Origin: Micromussa lordhowensis
Lineage: Eukaryota; Cnidaria; Anthozoa; Scleractinia; Lobophylliidae
DNA: 64,000 nucleotides
Direction: 5' to 3'
Assembly (NCBI GenBank): GCA_964020085.1
Contig: OZ026598.1
Location: 24,858,834-24,922,833, forward strand
The notes under the pieces are model-generated. The model was not told the DNA's origin. It was given only the letters and a program-made list of their open reading frames with translations, and searched no databases. Below are positions 48,591-59,356 of this stretch, piece after piece; position 1 is the first letter of the stretch; each line of letters opens with the position of its first letter. A program made the position numbers and the translations under genes.

Positions 48591-49868
48591 TGTCAGGTGG
48601 ATATTGCTCTGGAATTGACAGCAGAAACTCTTCACAATCACTCCAGTCCATTTCACATAGTTCTTTCAGGTGCGTTCTCTCTTCAACATCATTGAATATG
48701 TATGTCATTTGCCACCATCAAAATTAGTAAAGAATCAGTTAATTTCGATCATTCGTATCGTTGTACTGTTCACTTAATACTTAATATAAATTAGCAAACT
48801 ATACTTCATGGATCTTTCACCAAAATTGCGACACAATTTAAAAAAAATCTGAACGTTAATTGTCTTAATTGAGTATGTATAAACATTATTATTATACATC
48901 AGACTCAATCAATTCACAATAGCTTGTGAACTTGACATGATCCCGATAGTGTCTGATAGCGTGAGCAAATCGCTTCGCTAGAATTTTTTTCGCACGAGCG
49001 GCAAATGTTAGTGCGACAATAATGGATACAAACAGAGACTCGGCCCACCAGTCCTAAAACGAAGACAATTTTGCGGCCTTTCTCTTGAGCTAGAGTTCTT
49101 AAATGAGGCAGAAAAAGAGGAATACAATGGAAAAGGAGACTTGGCATCAGCGCGGGCGTCACAATTTGCTTCACTGTCCGAGGGTGAAATGCAACAAATT
49201 TTGACAGAAAGGCACTCTGGTAAAACCAAACAAATGACAAACTTGACAAACTGGTCTGTAAAATAAAACTTGAGCTTTCAACAGAAAATTTGAAATAAAA
49301 CCAATTCCTATTTTGCTTACCGCGAACAATCATTTCTGATATTGTCCTTTTTTCGCGTCGGATCTGATGCACAGTTCCACCGGCTGTGTTATAAATAATT
49401 GGTTCAGTATGCTTTTAGCTGTGTACTATCAAGTCGAGTAGCTTCTTGAGTGCTCACCAAACTTCCCACGTGCTCCATAACTCGATAGTGCACACTATAG
49501 CATTAACCACAACATTTGAACGCGAATGACAGAAGCTACCACATGATCACGATTTTCCCACTCATTCACAAGATGATCACCTTCCGAGAGTCGGCAAATC
49601 AACCTTTTCCACCACATGCAGGAGTATATTACATTTATAACCTTTATTGACACGAAGAAAGCAAGTTTCTATGCTAAGCCATGGAAATCTTACCGTGAAG
49701 GGAAATTATTTCGCCTTCCCAAAGACTGTTTTTGAACTGCATCATGACTGGCTTTCTTTCCTCTCGGCCATTTGGAGCAATGACTTTAGTCAAACCTAAG
49801 GCTTCAAGTTGTGGCGGTATAAAAACTTTTCCTCCATTCTTCAACCATTCAATAACTAAATACGCCAT
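48591..49868 (-). CDS. Candidate exons of an unidentified minus-strand gene
   Basis: Three pieces, not fully joined. Exon 1 (49868-49694) starts MAYLVIEWLKNGGKVFIPP and ends in phase 1 at GTAAGA. A 43-nt exon (49363-49321) fits that phase (DPTRKKDNIRNDCSR) and ends at GTAAGC. A final piece near 48,710-48,591 (MTYIFNDVEERTHL ... EQYPPDSDQSDGDI, stop) is acidic. Between them, 49,230-48,914 is open in two frames and I cannot decide which is used. The N-terminal wl..g..fiPP pattern recalls a short module in cnidarian BEN-type proteins, but this is weak. Function unknown. Confidence 0.35.
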
Positions 49869-50422
49869 TTTTCTATCTAGAAAACAAGGAACAAGGTGCA
49901 TTATCCATTTAGGGGAATTATAATATTTCAGAGTGTGTGTTACTGTGAAGGGCCATGTGTTTTGAGGACAAATTGTGCATCTTGCACCTGTAGTTATCCT
50001 CGAGATGCATAACCAAACAAATATTTTTGCCTAAGGTTTTGCTTTTTGTATTCTTAATTATATATGACCTGTCAATTCAGTCAAAACATGTAAAAATTAT
50101 ATGCTGTATACCCTGTTGTGGTAGATTTCAATAACATATCATTAGAAATACTGTTAACACATTCAAGAACACAGGGCTGATTGGCCAGTTCTGACAAATG
50201 TAGACCTAAGTTGGTTCATAATGATAATGCATCTCTGTTACCAAGGTTTTATTTCCTTTTGGATATGTGGACTTTCTATGTACCTAACTGCGAATGCCAA
50301 AACATTTTTTCATCTAAATGTGTTAATCTTATTTTACATCTTATTTTCTTTTTATCCATTTATGACTTATCCACCATGCCCATGTTTTGCATGTTCCCTA
50401 TTTCCTGTTTATTGCATTTTAG

Positions 50423-50565
50423 GAAAGCTTGTCCTCACTGCACATGAAAAGAAAGGCTTTGGCGGGGCCATGACATTCAACTTCAGCTGCTATGGATGCT
50501 GGTTGACAACAATTGACTACAAGAGCAGTCAGCTTACATTAGAACTGCTGTTAGAGTCTGAATAA
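50423..50565 (+). pseudogene. Fragment resembling a Mutator-type transposase N-terminal zinc motif
   Basis: After TTGCATTTTAG the frame reads LVLTAHEKKGFGGAMTF, then FSCYGCWLTTIDYKSSQ, then a stop. The KG....F.C..C......S pattern resembles the N-terminal region of animal Mutator-like transposases (recalled). No upstream or downstream catalytic domain is seen, so it is a remnant at best. Confidence 0.35.
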
Positions 50566-50569
50566 TCAT

Positions 50570-51460
50570 CCTCTTTACCCTCTTCTTCGATCTCTCTCGT
50601 TTTGAAGTACATTTCCTCGACACTTTCTAATTGATCTACATCTTCCGTTGTGAAATTTACACAGTGAGAACGTTCCGTTGACTTGTGCGCCATGTTTGCT
50701 GTGCTGTGTTTAGCATGACAGGATGTCAGTTCAAGAAACTATGGTAATGAACGGAAATCATATCCCATAATAAGCCACGTTTACATCAATCGAAAGCACG
50801 AGTTTTGTTGAGCAATGCGACTCCTCTCTCCTTCGTTGTGCCAACTATAAGCCTAGCGTAGCATTTAAATGGTACTAACGCTTGATGTGTAGTAATTAAA
50901 TGAATATTTTACGAACAAATCTGCTTTAATGCTGTTTTGACTTGTTATGAATTAAGCTTATGTTAGTTCACACGATTGTATCGACAACAAGTTAAGCTCA
51001 AGTTTTTATTTCTTTTCAAGAGCCACACAATGGATCTTGTTTTTTTTCGATAATTTACGATCATGTTATTATATTTCTCATCTTTCAGCGTATGTTGCGA
51101 ATGCTTGTGCTAGGAAGAACTTTTCACATCAGGCGCCATTTTCGCGACATTCAATGTTCAAGTAACTTTTAAAAGGCTTTCTTGCTTAACCTCTTCAGTT
51201 GCCAGAATAATAATTCTCTTCGCGCTACGTGTCACATCACACAAATTTAGCACGCTATGAAGCGTGTCATTTAACACGCTGCTGAAAATAAAAGATTTTG
51301 CGTGTAAGACGTGCAAAACAATAGCTAGCGTGACACTTTTTGTTTTCTTATTAAATATGCGCATATGCGTGTCAGATGTCACGCTAAGCGTGCCGTGTCA
51401 TCGCACGCGTGCCCGTGCCATCACCATTATGTTGGAAATCCTGTGGAGGGTCACAATTAT
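50570..51460. other. Non-coding, with a GCGTGTCA-rich repeat
   Basis: Near 51,225-51,420 many short copies of AGCGTGTCA/TGACACGC alternate in both directions (AGCACGCTATGAAGCGTGTC, GCATATGCGTGTCAGATGTC). This is probably a degenerate foldback element. I see no gene. Confidence 0.4.
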
Positions 51461-51469
51461 TATCTGATG

Positions 51470-51889
51470 GTCTGCGTCAGCCAACTCATTATGAATTTCG
51501 TCATAAAAAAAGCACATTGCTCGTTGACCTTAGTCGGAGCATAGTTATTTACGAAAATAAAAGGTTGACCTTGGACAAGGCCCTTCAGAATAACATAACG
51601 ACCCAATTCATCCTGTTTACATACCTTCAATTCACAGTCAAGTCCTTCCTTGACAAGTATTAAGACACCTCTGCTGAGTTCTGAGCCGTGGCTAAAAAAA
51701 CAGCTCTCCCCTCCACTGGGACTTCCAAACATTCTCCACCTCGGGTGTGCTATATGTTTCTTGTAGAAAAATTATATCAGCTTTGTCTTTCATACACCAG
51801 TGAAAAAGCGCTTTCCGCTTATCAAATGACCTGATCCCTCGAAAATTTAACAATAAAAATCCAAAATTTAAGTTAAGTTTTGTGAACAT
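51470..51889 (-). pseudogene. LINE endonuclease fragment (Tx1/L1-like)
   Basis: The minus strand reads FRGIRSFDKRKALFHWC, then KADIIFLQETYS (the conserved F.QET endonuclease motif), then, after a frame change near 51,700, SRGVLILVKEG and FIFVNNYAPTK. This is the N-terminal half of an apurinic-type LINE endonuclease. It is frameshifted and cut at both ends. Confidence 0.7.
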
Positions 51890-51899
51890 TGTTAATTTC

Positions 51900-52787
51900 G
51901 TAAATCATTAATAATAATAAATAATAATAATAGTTTATTTATATAGGGCTATTACTATCCAATAGGGCTTTACAATGCATTTAAAGTATCTCATCAAAAA
52001 CAAAATGAAATAAACTAACCAATCAAATAACTAAACTGTAGAAATCACAATAAACACTAAGAATAAGAAGCCTTCACGTTAAAAACTCACTAACTAGCTG
52101 ACAAGCAAACAAACTAACTAGCTAACTAACTAACGAACAAACTAACTAACTAATTAACCGACTAACTAACTAACTGACTGATAGTAAATTATCTAGTAAA
52201 AAGCTTTCCGAAAAAGATGTTTTAAGATTGCGCTTGAATTGCATCAAATTGTCGCTTGTGCAGATATCCAGTGACTGTGCGTTCCAGAGTTTAGCCGAGG
52301 CTGCAGAAAATGATCTTAAACCATATCTGGTGAGTTTGTAACCAACGTCAACCAAACAATGGCCATTGATTGATCTCAAATTGCGTCTGGGCAAAAATTT
52401 TGTTATGAGATCGCAGCGGTATGGGGTTGCTAAGCCGTCCAAGCATTTAAATGTCAGTAAAAGAATCTTAAAAACTATGCATTCTTCAATAGGTAACCAG
52501 TGAAGTTCACAGAGTACTGGTGTTATATAATCACATTTACGCATATGTGTAACAATTGGGGCTGCAACATTTTAAACATGCTGTAATTTCTTTAGCGATT
52601 CCTTTGGCAAACCATACAATAGCGAGTTGCAATAATCTAGTCTGGAGGATACAAACATGCGTACGAGCATTTCGACCGTTTGTGAACTTAAATTTTTCCT
52701 AATGCGACTGATATTCCTAAGATAGAAGAATGCAGCCTTGCAAATAGCCATAATATGATTTTCCATAGAGAACCTGAGAGCGGACAA
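51900..52787 (-). pseudogene. LINE RT C-terminal fragment (CR1-like)
   Basis: Two minus-strand stretches: FYLRNISRIRKNLSSQTVE and SSRLDYCNSLLYGLP (52,787-52,572), then LCELHWLPIEECIVFKILL and LRSFSAASAKLWNA (52,544-52,170). They are separated by a stop. This is the conserved thumb and C-terminus of CR1/Rex-type RTs. The lower-coordinate flank is a (GTTA)n-like tract (52,080-52,190, read as CTAA on plus), which may be the 3' tail. Confidence 0.7.
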
Positions 52788-52789
52788 CC

Positions 52790-53040
52790 TTGACGGACAC
52801 CCCTTTCTAGTTTGGAAAACTCAGATGCGAATTAGTTGTTAATAAAACAGCTGGAGCAGTCAGTGTAAAACGTTCTCATCCACTTTTGAATGCAAGGGCC
52901 GAAATTAAAAACTTCCAGTGCCCTGAAGAGGAAGTTCCAATCCACTGTATCAAATGCTTTTTTAAAGTCAATAAAAATGACCAAACTAGGTATACTTTCA
53001 GTTCTGTTACCCTCATGATGTCCATGATTAGCCTAATATC
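52790..53040 (-). pseudogene. LINE RT palm fragment (Tx1/L1-like)
   Basis: The minus strand reads LVIFIDFKKAFDTVDWNF, FGPCIQKWMRTFYTDCSS, then ERGVRQGCPLS. These are RT motifs A and B as found in L1/Tx1 elements. The frame is broken, and the CR1-like fragment starts exactly where the L1 motif B region ends (near 52,787). Confidence 0.7.
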
Positions 53041-53480
53041 ACAGGAAATTTTTACAAATAATCATTAATGGTTTATAGAATGGTAAATTGGGTAAATCCC
53101 ATTGTTAAAACCATTAATGGCTCTTCCGAATTCTTCGCATTTTTGGAAAAAAAACATAAATGGATCTGAGGGATTTCCCATGCTGGAAGTTATCAAAAGT
53201 ACATCCATGTAAAGTAATCTTTTCATCATGGTTAAATAGTATTAACCATTGTGTAAAATTGAAATAACATTCAATGGGTTTATGAAGAAACACTTTAATT
53301 CTCCTAATAAAATAATCTACCCAAGAACTCAAAGAACAATCACACTTTGATTCTGTTTGGCACAATGAGGGGTTTAATGAGAGAAATGAGTACAAGGAAA
53401 AACGCGAAATGACGAGATAACTCTGCAGAAAACCTCTCGACCCGCCAAACCGCCAAACAAAAGCAAAGAAAATAATTGTT

Positions 53481-54299
53481 CTAAGAGACGAGTGTGCGAA
53501 CCATGTCGCGCGCTACGCGTAACTTAGCATCCTCTGAAAATTCGAGGTAACATTTATAAGCATCGGAAGCCCAGTCGCCATATATCTGAATAAGCTCGCC
53601 CGGAACGCCATTGCGAAAGGCCCATGTAGCCCCTCCTCGACGAAAGGAGTGACCCCTGAACCGAGCGGGGTTAGGAACGCCGATACGTGCGAGGCGGTCC
53701 CTGAAGACAGAAACAAACTGTGCTTTCGTAACAACGGTGTAGGAACCGGAACGTCGCGCAGTGAAAAAGGAAGGTGCTGTAGCGGGCGCCGGTAAACACG
53801 AGCACATGTGAAGATAAGCTCGAACCGGACACAACAGTGGGTCTGAAACACTATGTAATGGAAGAGTGAGAGGCTTGGCTCCGGACTGATTGGTTTTGGA
53901 CCACTTGAAGGTGACGAGAAGACCGAAGCTAGTCACAACAATGTCGCCCCGGCATAAATGCTTGGTCGGGTCAAAAGATTTGGCCGACGTAGGAACAAGA
54001 TTCGAAATACGGGCGAAAAGATAAAAGGCAAAAAGAAATGCGCATGAAAAAACTGACTCCTTGGCCGAAGCAGGAGAAGAACACTGCACTAACGCTCGAA
54101 GTAACGAGGGGGTTACAGGCGGAGCACGCGAAGGAGCATGTTTAACCATACGTTCAAGTCCACGGAGAGTTAACTTGAGTTCAGGTGCCTCGTAGAAAGG
54201 GAAATCGGAACCTGAAGAAACGTGAAGGTACTTGACACCACTGAGATAATTGCGCACCGACTGGGTAGTCATGGAACGACTAAGGAACTGACAGTACAA
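53481..54299 (-). CDS. Tyrosine recombinase of the DIRS-like element
   Basis: 272 aa (or 263 from the internal MTTQSVRNYLSG). It integrates circular element DNA in place of an LTR integrase. The N-terminal half has a SAM-like fold pattern (RNYLSGVKYLHV). The catalytic set is visible: R97 in LFARISNLVP, H217 and R220 in GHSFRRGGATW, and the nucleophile tyrosine at Y248 or Y251 in SDAYKCYLEF. The length is usual for the family. There are no internal stops. Confidence 0.88.
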   Translation of the reverse strand: MYCQFLSRSMTTQSVRNYLSGVKYLHVSSGSDFPFYEAPELKLTLRGLERMVKHAPSRAPPVTPSLLRALVQCSSPASAKESVFSCAFLFAFYLFARISNLVPTSAKSFDPTKHLCRGDIVVTSFGLLVTFKWSKTNQSGAKPLTLPLHSVSDPLLCPVRAYLHMCSCLPAPATAPSFFTARRSGSYTVVTKAQFVSVFRDRLARIGVPNPARFRGHSFRRGGATWAFRNGVPGELIQIYGDWASDAYKCYLEFSEDAKLRVARDMVRTLVS

Positions 54300-54484
54300 G
54301 CAAACGGCATCTAAACACGCTGGAAGAGGAGTAAAACTGAAATAAAAACAAAAATAAAGATACGCTCTCCACTGAGTTCGGTGATTCTTGTGAGTGCCCT
54401 CTGCGTAAGCCGCTCGGCGAGTCCTCCTTAAATCCCTTAGTAACCTTGATAGTGACGTATCTACGGAGGCAAAGAAAGAAACTA

Positions 54485-56536
54485 TTAAATATTATCCCAT
54501 AGCTGAAACAAGTCCGTTGGGACTGAAACGGGTTGCAGACTAAGATAACCATAAGTGGAAAGAAACTCCTGCTGATATGAAGGATTCAAATGCCAACGAC
54601 TGAGTAAGTCGGCCCCGCGGTTCTCTGAGCTAGAAAGATGGCAAGCCCGGATCTCGAACTCGTTTACCGCCGCGAGAAACCAAATCTCCCGCAAGCAAGT
54701 GGCTAACAATTTGTCAAAAACACGCCCGGAGTTTATAGATGAAACAAGGGAAAGGTTGTCGCAGTGAACCACGATTCGCGAACCACGCCAGTGGTGCCCC
54801 CACAACCGAAGAGCCACCACAATTGCTAAAGCCTCTAGGTGGTGAATTGCCGGGAAGCGAAGAAGAACATCCTGCGGAAAAACTACGTGGAAATACTGAT
54901 CAGCAGACATGCCGCCGCAGCCAGTTAAGCAAGAATCGGTGGAAAATACGCTGTCCGGAGCTGACCACAACTGTGTGGGGATAAGCGAGACTCCGTTGTA
55001 GACACTAATAAAGCGAAGCCACCAACGGATGTCTTTGCGAAATTCGGCCGTGAGCTTAATGCGATGATGATTGCGCCGTAAGGAACGCAGAGAGTCCAAA
55101 ATCCGGGTCAAGAACAAACGACCAGGACGGACACATTTGGAAACAAAGGACAATTTCCCGATCAAAGACTGTAACTCTGTTTTGGTGGCGGATGTCTTAG
55201 TAAGCCACATAGGCAACAACTCGTCTTGTAACTGGGTTAAACGATCGGGAGTGACGGACATAGTTAAGGCGACCGTGTCAAATAGAACACCAAGACAAGT
55301 CATCTGAGTGGACGGGGGACAAGCCTTGTGCGAAGATTCCTGTAGCCCTAAAGCATCTAGCAAGGAACCACAAAGCCTGTAGTGCTCGAAGGCCATGGTA
55401 GGAGCTGAAATGCCCATGAAGTCATCCAAATAACTTAAAACGGCACAACCGGACTTGGAAAGCATGAAACAAACCGCGTTGGTTACGCGTTGACAGGCCA
55501 TGGCGGCTGAACGTAGTCCCATAGGCAAACGGACGTCGAAATAAAGTTGATCACGCCAAGAGTACCCTAACAAAGGACAATCATATGGATCCACCCGTAA
55601 CTGTCGATATGCTCGTTTGAGATCGCGTTTATATAACAGGCAACCGGACCCGAACTGAACAATGCGTTCTGCTATATCATCAACTGTTGGATAACGAAGC
55701 GTAACTGGTTGGCCTAAATAGAAATCTTTAGAAATACCGTCATTGACCGACGAACCAGCCGGCCAGCTGAGATCGAGAATGAACCGACGTTCATCCGAGT
55801 CAGGCTTAGGGACCGAATTCAAAGGAGACACAGCCATATGGCCTGCAGAAAAGGGATTCCGTGCAAAAGGTCCACAAACGGAACCGAACATAAGCTCAGT
55901 TGACAGGTAACTGTCAACGGGGGAAGGAAAATCTAGAGCGCCCTTGTGATTACGAAACTCTCTGGACGAAACAACACCGCAACAACTATAATCAAAGCCA
56001 ATAGGCCAGCCGAATGCTAAGAACTCGCACACCGCCTGGTCTGAATACTCTGATAATAGCGAGCGCCATAAAGAAAGATTAAACGACGTGGGCACCACAA
56101 CGCGCGCGCCTATAAAATTTGGGACCCCTAGGGAGTACACTCTGTTGTGCAACTCCACAAGAGAATACGGAGCGAAAGCATTGGAAACAGGATGATCTAA
56201 CAAAGAACTAAAACTAACTACATTACTGTCCTTAAAAGTAACAGTAGAGTGTTCCTGCGACGACAACAATGAAACATCTACTTCGGAGCTAAGCACATCG
56301 ATAGTAGTGTCATGCGGATTGGAGGGTGTGTCTGACTCACAAACCGATGGTACTGTTAATTCTGTCAAGTTATCAGATCTTAAGTCTTGAATAAACTGTT
56401 CCTGCACGGAAGAGTTCAAGTCTGGAAGAGACGTATCCTGTACGCTAAGTCTAGAGTCTTGAGAAACGTTGATAATTTTAAGTCTAGAATCATTAATAAA
56501 GTCTTGCAAATAAAGTCCAGAGTTGTGAAAAACCAA
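54485..56536 (-). CDS. Reverse transcriptase-RNase H polyprotein of the DIRS-like element
   Basis: 683 aa. The first 120 aa are Ser/Asp-rich and low-complexity. The RT domain spans about 225-480: RFILDLSWPAG (251-261), KRDLKRAYRQL (303-313, motif A Asp), RLPMGLRSAA (motif B) and SYLDDFMG (368-375, catalytic DD). The RNase H segment spans about 530-648, with STDSC (first Asp), LEAL (Glu), HCDNLSLV (Asp) and GADLLSRW (last Asp). It has no stops. It lacks a DDE integrase, as expected when a tyrosine recombinase is encoded downstream. Confidence 0.9.
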   Translation of the reverse strand: MVFHNSGLYLQDFINDSRLKIINVSQDSRLSVQDTSLPDLNSSVQEQFIQDLRSDNLTELTVPSVCESDTPSNPHDTTIDVLSSEVDVSLLSSQEHSTVTFKDSNVVSFSSLLDHPVSNAFAPYSLVELHNRVYSLGVPNFIGARVVVPTSFNLSLWRSLLSEYSDQAVCEFLAFGWPIGFDYSCCGVVSSREFRNHKGALDFPSPVDSYLSTELMFGSVCGPFARNPFSAGHMAVSPLNSVPKPDSDERRFILDLSWPAGSSVNDGISKDFYLGQPVTLRYPTVDDIAERIVQFGSGCLLYKRDLKRAYRQLRVDPYDCPLLGYSWRDQLYFDVRLPMGLRSAAMACQRVTNAVCFMLSKSGCAVLSYLDDFMGISAPTMAFEHYRLCGSLLDALGLQESSHKACPPSTQMTCLGVLFDTVALTMSVTPDRLTQLQDELLPMWLTKTSATKTELQSLIGKLSFVSKCVRPGRLFLTRILDSLRSLRRNHHRIKLTAEFRKDIRWWLRFISVYNGVSLIPTQLWSAPDSVFSTDSCLTGCGGMSADQYFHVVFPQDVLLRFPAIHHLEALAIVVALRLWGHHWRGSRIVVHCDNLSLVSSINSGRVFDKLLATCLREIWFLAAVNEFEIRACHLSSSENRGADLLSRWHLNPSYQQEFLSTYGYLSLQPVSVPTDLFQLWDNI

Positions 56537-56655
56537 ATCCTGATCATCTTAAGTGAGGTCTTGCGCATCACAAACATCTGGGGCAAAATTTATAATGTCA
56601 GGCCAGAAGAGTCTTGGAAAGGTAAATAGGCACAATCCTGAGAAATAGGGATATG

Positions 56656-57792
56656 TCAGGCGGATGTTTCCGTAGCACTAGCAGCCTTTGGCGTCTCGCC
56701 CTTCAAAGGACAATCTTTAGAAAATTCCGTGTGACGCGCTGATACGCATGAATCCACCCAACAACGTGCACAAATATGCTGAAACCATTTACGCTCACCG
56801 CGAAGAGTGCCATAATGATCCTTCGGGAACTTGCAAACACCGTGCTGGAAATCTCGGCAGAAGAAAACTGCCGCAGAATTCTCCGTACGAGTGGCCCCTG
56901 TCCTCGACTGCCTGCTCGAGGGTTGTAAGATTCTGTTTTCCAAATGAGTGAAAGAGTCTCCCCAGCGAGCCCGACCACACTCAATCTCCAAGAGCACTGC
57001 AGCATGAAGTTCACGAACCGAAGGCCAGGTGAACTGCGTGGCTAAATACATCAACGAGGAGAGGTGTTCGATTCGCGCGCGAAGTTCCACAGGAGAGAGA
57101 TCAGGGCGTTGGAGGATAGCGGCATAGCCGCCCGCAAACTCGGCTAAGGTTAAATCGTCATATTTCTTCTCTTTAGAGATGTAGGATAAACTAAGATGAC
57201 TATGCGGCCATAGCTGGGGTGTTACCACACGACTTGTTAATTTACTAGCTTTCCCCGATTTCAATGAGTGGCGCCTACCTCTGGATTTACGGGTTGATTG
57301 CTTTTCTTCGCCATCACTTTCATCGGTCCTGCTCTGATCCAATTTAGCTAGGAACTGGTCCACCCGCGCTGTAAGCGAAGCCTTTTGGCGTAAGTCGGGA
57401 AGCGTGTGTGGCGGTCGCGTCTCTCCATCATGGAATTGAGGTGGGGCATTGGTTTTCTCCAGCTCCGCGTTTCGAGCACGTAAACCTTCTAATTCGCGCC
57501 TCATTTGCTCCATTTTAGTAGAATGCTCGAGCACAGCATTGGCTGCCTTAGCACTTTCCAGTTGTTGCTGGAGTGTGGCAAAATCCGTGGAGATCGAATT
57601 GTCGTGTTGCTCGTGAGACGTATCCAGAACCGGACTGTACGGATCCGGGTGCTGTTCCTCTGATCGTCCGGGCGAGAAACCAAAAGCAGGAAACTGTACC
57701 TGTTTCCCCGCGTGTAGGACCGCGTAGTCCAGATGCTCACGAGGACCATAGGTTGATTTAGCCATATCGTGCGAGTATAGAAGACAATGCAA
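56656..57792 (-). CDS. Gag-like protein of the DIRS-like element
   Basis: 378 aa (369 from the likelier internal start MAKSTYGPREHLDY). The middle has a coiled-coil stretch (LEHSTKMEQMRRELEGLRAR), then a basic segment (TRKSRGRRHSLKSGK), then a helical capsid-like region. Near the C-terminus a Cys/His cluster (FFCRDFQHGVCKF, FQHICARCWVDSC, SKDCP) is typical of DIRS Gag proteins. It probably packages element RNA. It is followed by the RT ORF in the same orientation. Confidence 0.8.
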   Translation of the reverse strand: MHCLLYSHDMAKSTYGPREHLDYAVLHAGKQVQFPAFGFSPGRSEEQHPDPYSPVLDTSHEQHDNSISTDFATLQQQLESAKAANAVLEHSTKMEQMRRELEGLRARNAELEKTNAPPQFHDGETRPPHTLPDLRQKASLTARVDQFLAKLDQSRTDESDGEEKQSTRKSRGRRHSLKSGKASKLTSRVVTPQLWPHSHLSLSYISKEKKYDDLTLAEFAGGYAAILQRPDLSPVELRARIEHLSSLMYLATQFTWPSVRELHAAVLLEIECGRARWGDSFTHLENRILQPSSRQSRTGATRTENSAAVFFCRDFQHGVCKFPKDHYGTLRGERKWFQHICARCWVDSCVSARHTEFSKDCPLKGETPKAASATETSA

Positions 57793-57989
57793 ATTACAAT
57801 AGTGTATCGTTTATAGAAGACAAGGCAACTTGACTCCAGGAGAATACACACGAAAATGAATGCCTCCGGCGTTACATCCGTATATATAAGCTACAGTTTA
57901 TCATTAACTGGAATTTGATATATGACTAATACAATAACAATACCTAATATTGGTGGCGTCGAATTAAATATTTTAAGCGAGCTCAAAAT

Positions 57990-58335
57990 AAACCCATGTT
58001 TATTTAACATTCCATCATGGTTAAATAGTATCAACGATTAAGGAAAATTGAAAAAAAACATTCAGTGGTATTATGAAGAAAACCATTCATGTTTATTAAA
58101 TATTCCATCATGATTTTGTCGTATTTATCATTATGAAAAATCAAGGTAATGCAGGATGGGATTATGAAGAAACCATTAACGTTTATTCAACATTCCATCA
58201 TGGTTTTGTAGTATTTATCATTATTGAAAATCAAGGTAATGCAGGATAGGATAATAAAGAAAACCATTCACGTTTATTCAACATTCCATCATGGTTTTGT
58301 TGTATTTACCACTATGGAAAATCAAGGAAACACAG
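57990..58335 (-). repeat. About 91-bp tandem repeat at the 5' flank of the DIRS-like element
   Basis: Three to four copies of CATTCCATCATGGTTTTGTA, GTATTTATCATTATTGAAAA, TCAAGGTAATGCAGGATAGG. A single diverged copy lies beyond the other end of the element (53,224-53,297). Confidence 0.75.
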
Positions 58336-59356
58336 AATACAGGGTTTAATGAACAAAACATGTATACGGGTACATGTAGTTTGCATTGGAAAGTGGGTCA
58401 AAGTACAATTTGTAATATGTGACTGTGAAAGGCAAAACGGACATAACGGAACGGCAAAAATGCACGGATGAATAAATCACTTGAACAGTTTGGTTTGCTC
58501 TTTGAACGGATGACTAAAAAATAACATTAATAATTGCTTGAACGGTCTGCGAAATCGTCTTGAAGGTATCCGGTCATTGTAGAGGGATGAGTCAACATGA
58601 GCTACCAGATTAGAGTATTTTGCCTATTTTTTTCTGTTTTAAAAACGTACTGAAGTCGACACAAGCTGTATGTTTTCACCCATGTGAAAACCTTTCATCG
58701 AGTATTCACGGTCGTAATTGATCGCGACCGCATCACATCAGGATGAATTTATAACAATAAGATATTTGTACCACGCTGTTTTGATGTTCACTGAAACGCT
58801 CGACCATTAAACTGACGAAACTGCTTGTTAGATGTTTGAATGCTCCTTGCTATTAACTTAGCATTCGAACGACTTCCATTTGTGACATTCGGAAAGCTCA
58901 TCTGCATTCACGCTGATTGGATGATGATAAGGAATGCATCCTTGGATGCTGATCGCTTCGAAAGCTGGTACATTTCTGGAAAATTATTTGGCGGTTATCA
59001 CTTGGATTTTAAGTGGATCTTCAATTGAATGCCGTGAGAAGAAGCATCAACTTTTCAGTTTATCTGGTGTTCGATTTGGAAGCTGGGCAATTCAAATTTC
59101 TGCATGAAAATCTGCTTGGTGCTGGATGGTCGAAAATGAGCCTTCCAGTTCCACCCTTGACTCCTAACAACGTGCAGTAAGGCTCTGTTTACACAGGTCC
59201 GGACGAATTTTTGCACGGACGAATTTTGTTCCTGGACCACCTGTTTACATGGATCTGTGCAAATTCTGTTACAGATTGCAGTGGTGTTTACACGGATCCG
59301 TGCAAATTTTAGACCAGTCGCGGCATTTGAATGGGTTTTTTACGGCTCTGTTGTGA

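Larger units (their letters stand above)
53090..58340 (-). mobile_element. DIRS-like tyrosine-recombinase retrotransposon, three intact ORFs
   Basis: In minus-strand order: Gag-like, RT-RNase H, tyrosine recombinase. Gag and RT are separated by about 120 bp, RT and YR by about 185 bp. Both flanks carry CATCATGGTTAAATAGTAT-type sequence in the same orientation (about 53,228 and 58,014). This could be the split direct repeats of DIRS/Ngaro-group elements, or a pre-existing repeat that was the insertion site. The outer limits given are therefore approximate. All catalytic motifs are present, so the copy looks recent. Confidence 0.8.

Noticed and set aside
48914..49372. 152-codon minus ORF as a stand-alone gene
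   Set aside because: It runs through likely splice sites and competes with another open frame; no motif decides between them.
54739..55307. Plus-strand ORFs across the DIRS-like element
   Set aside because: They lie antisense to the intact RT-RNase H frame and contain no domain.
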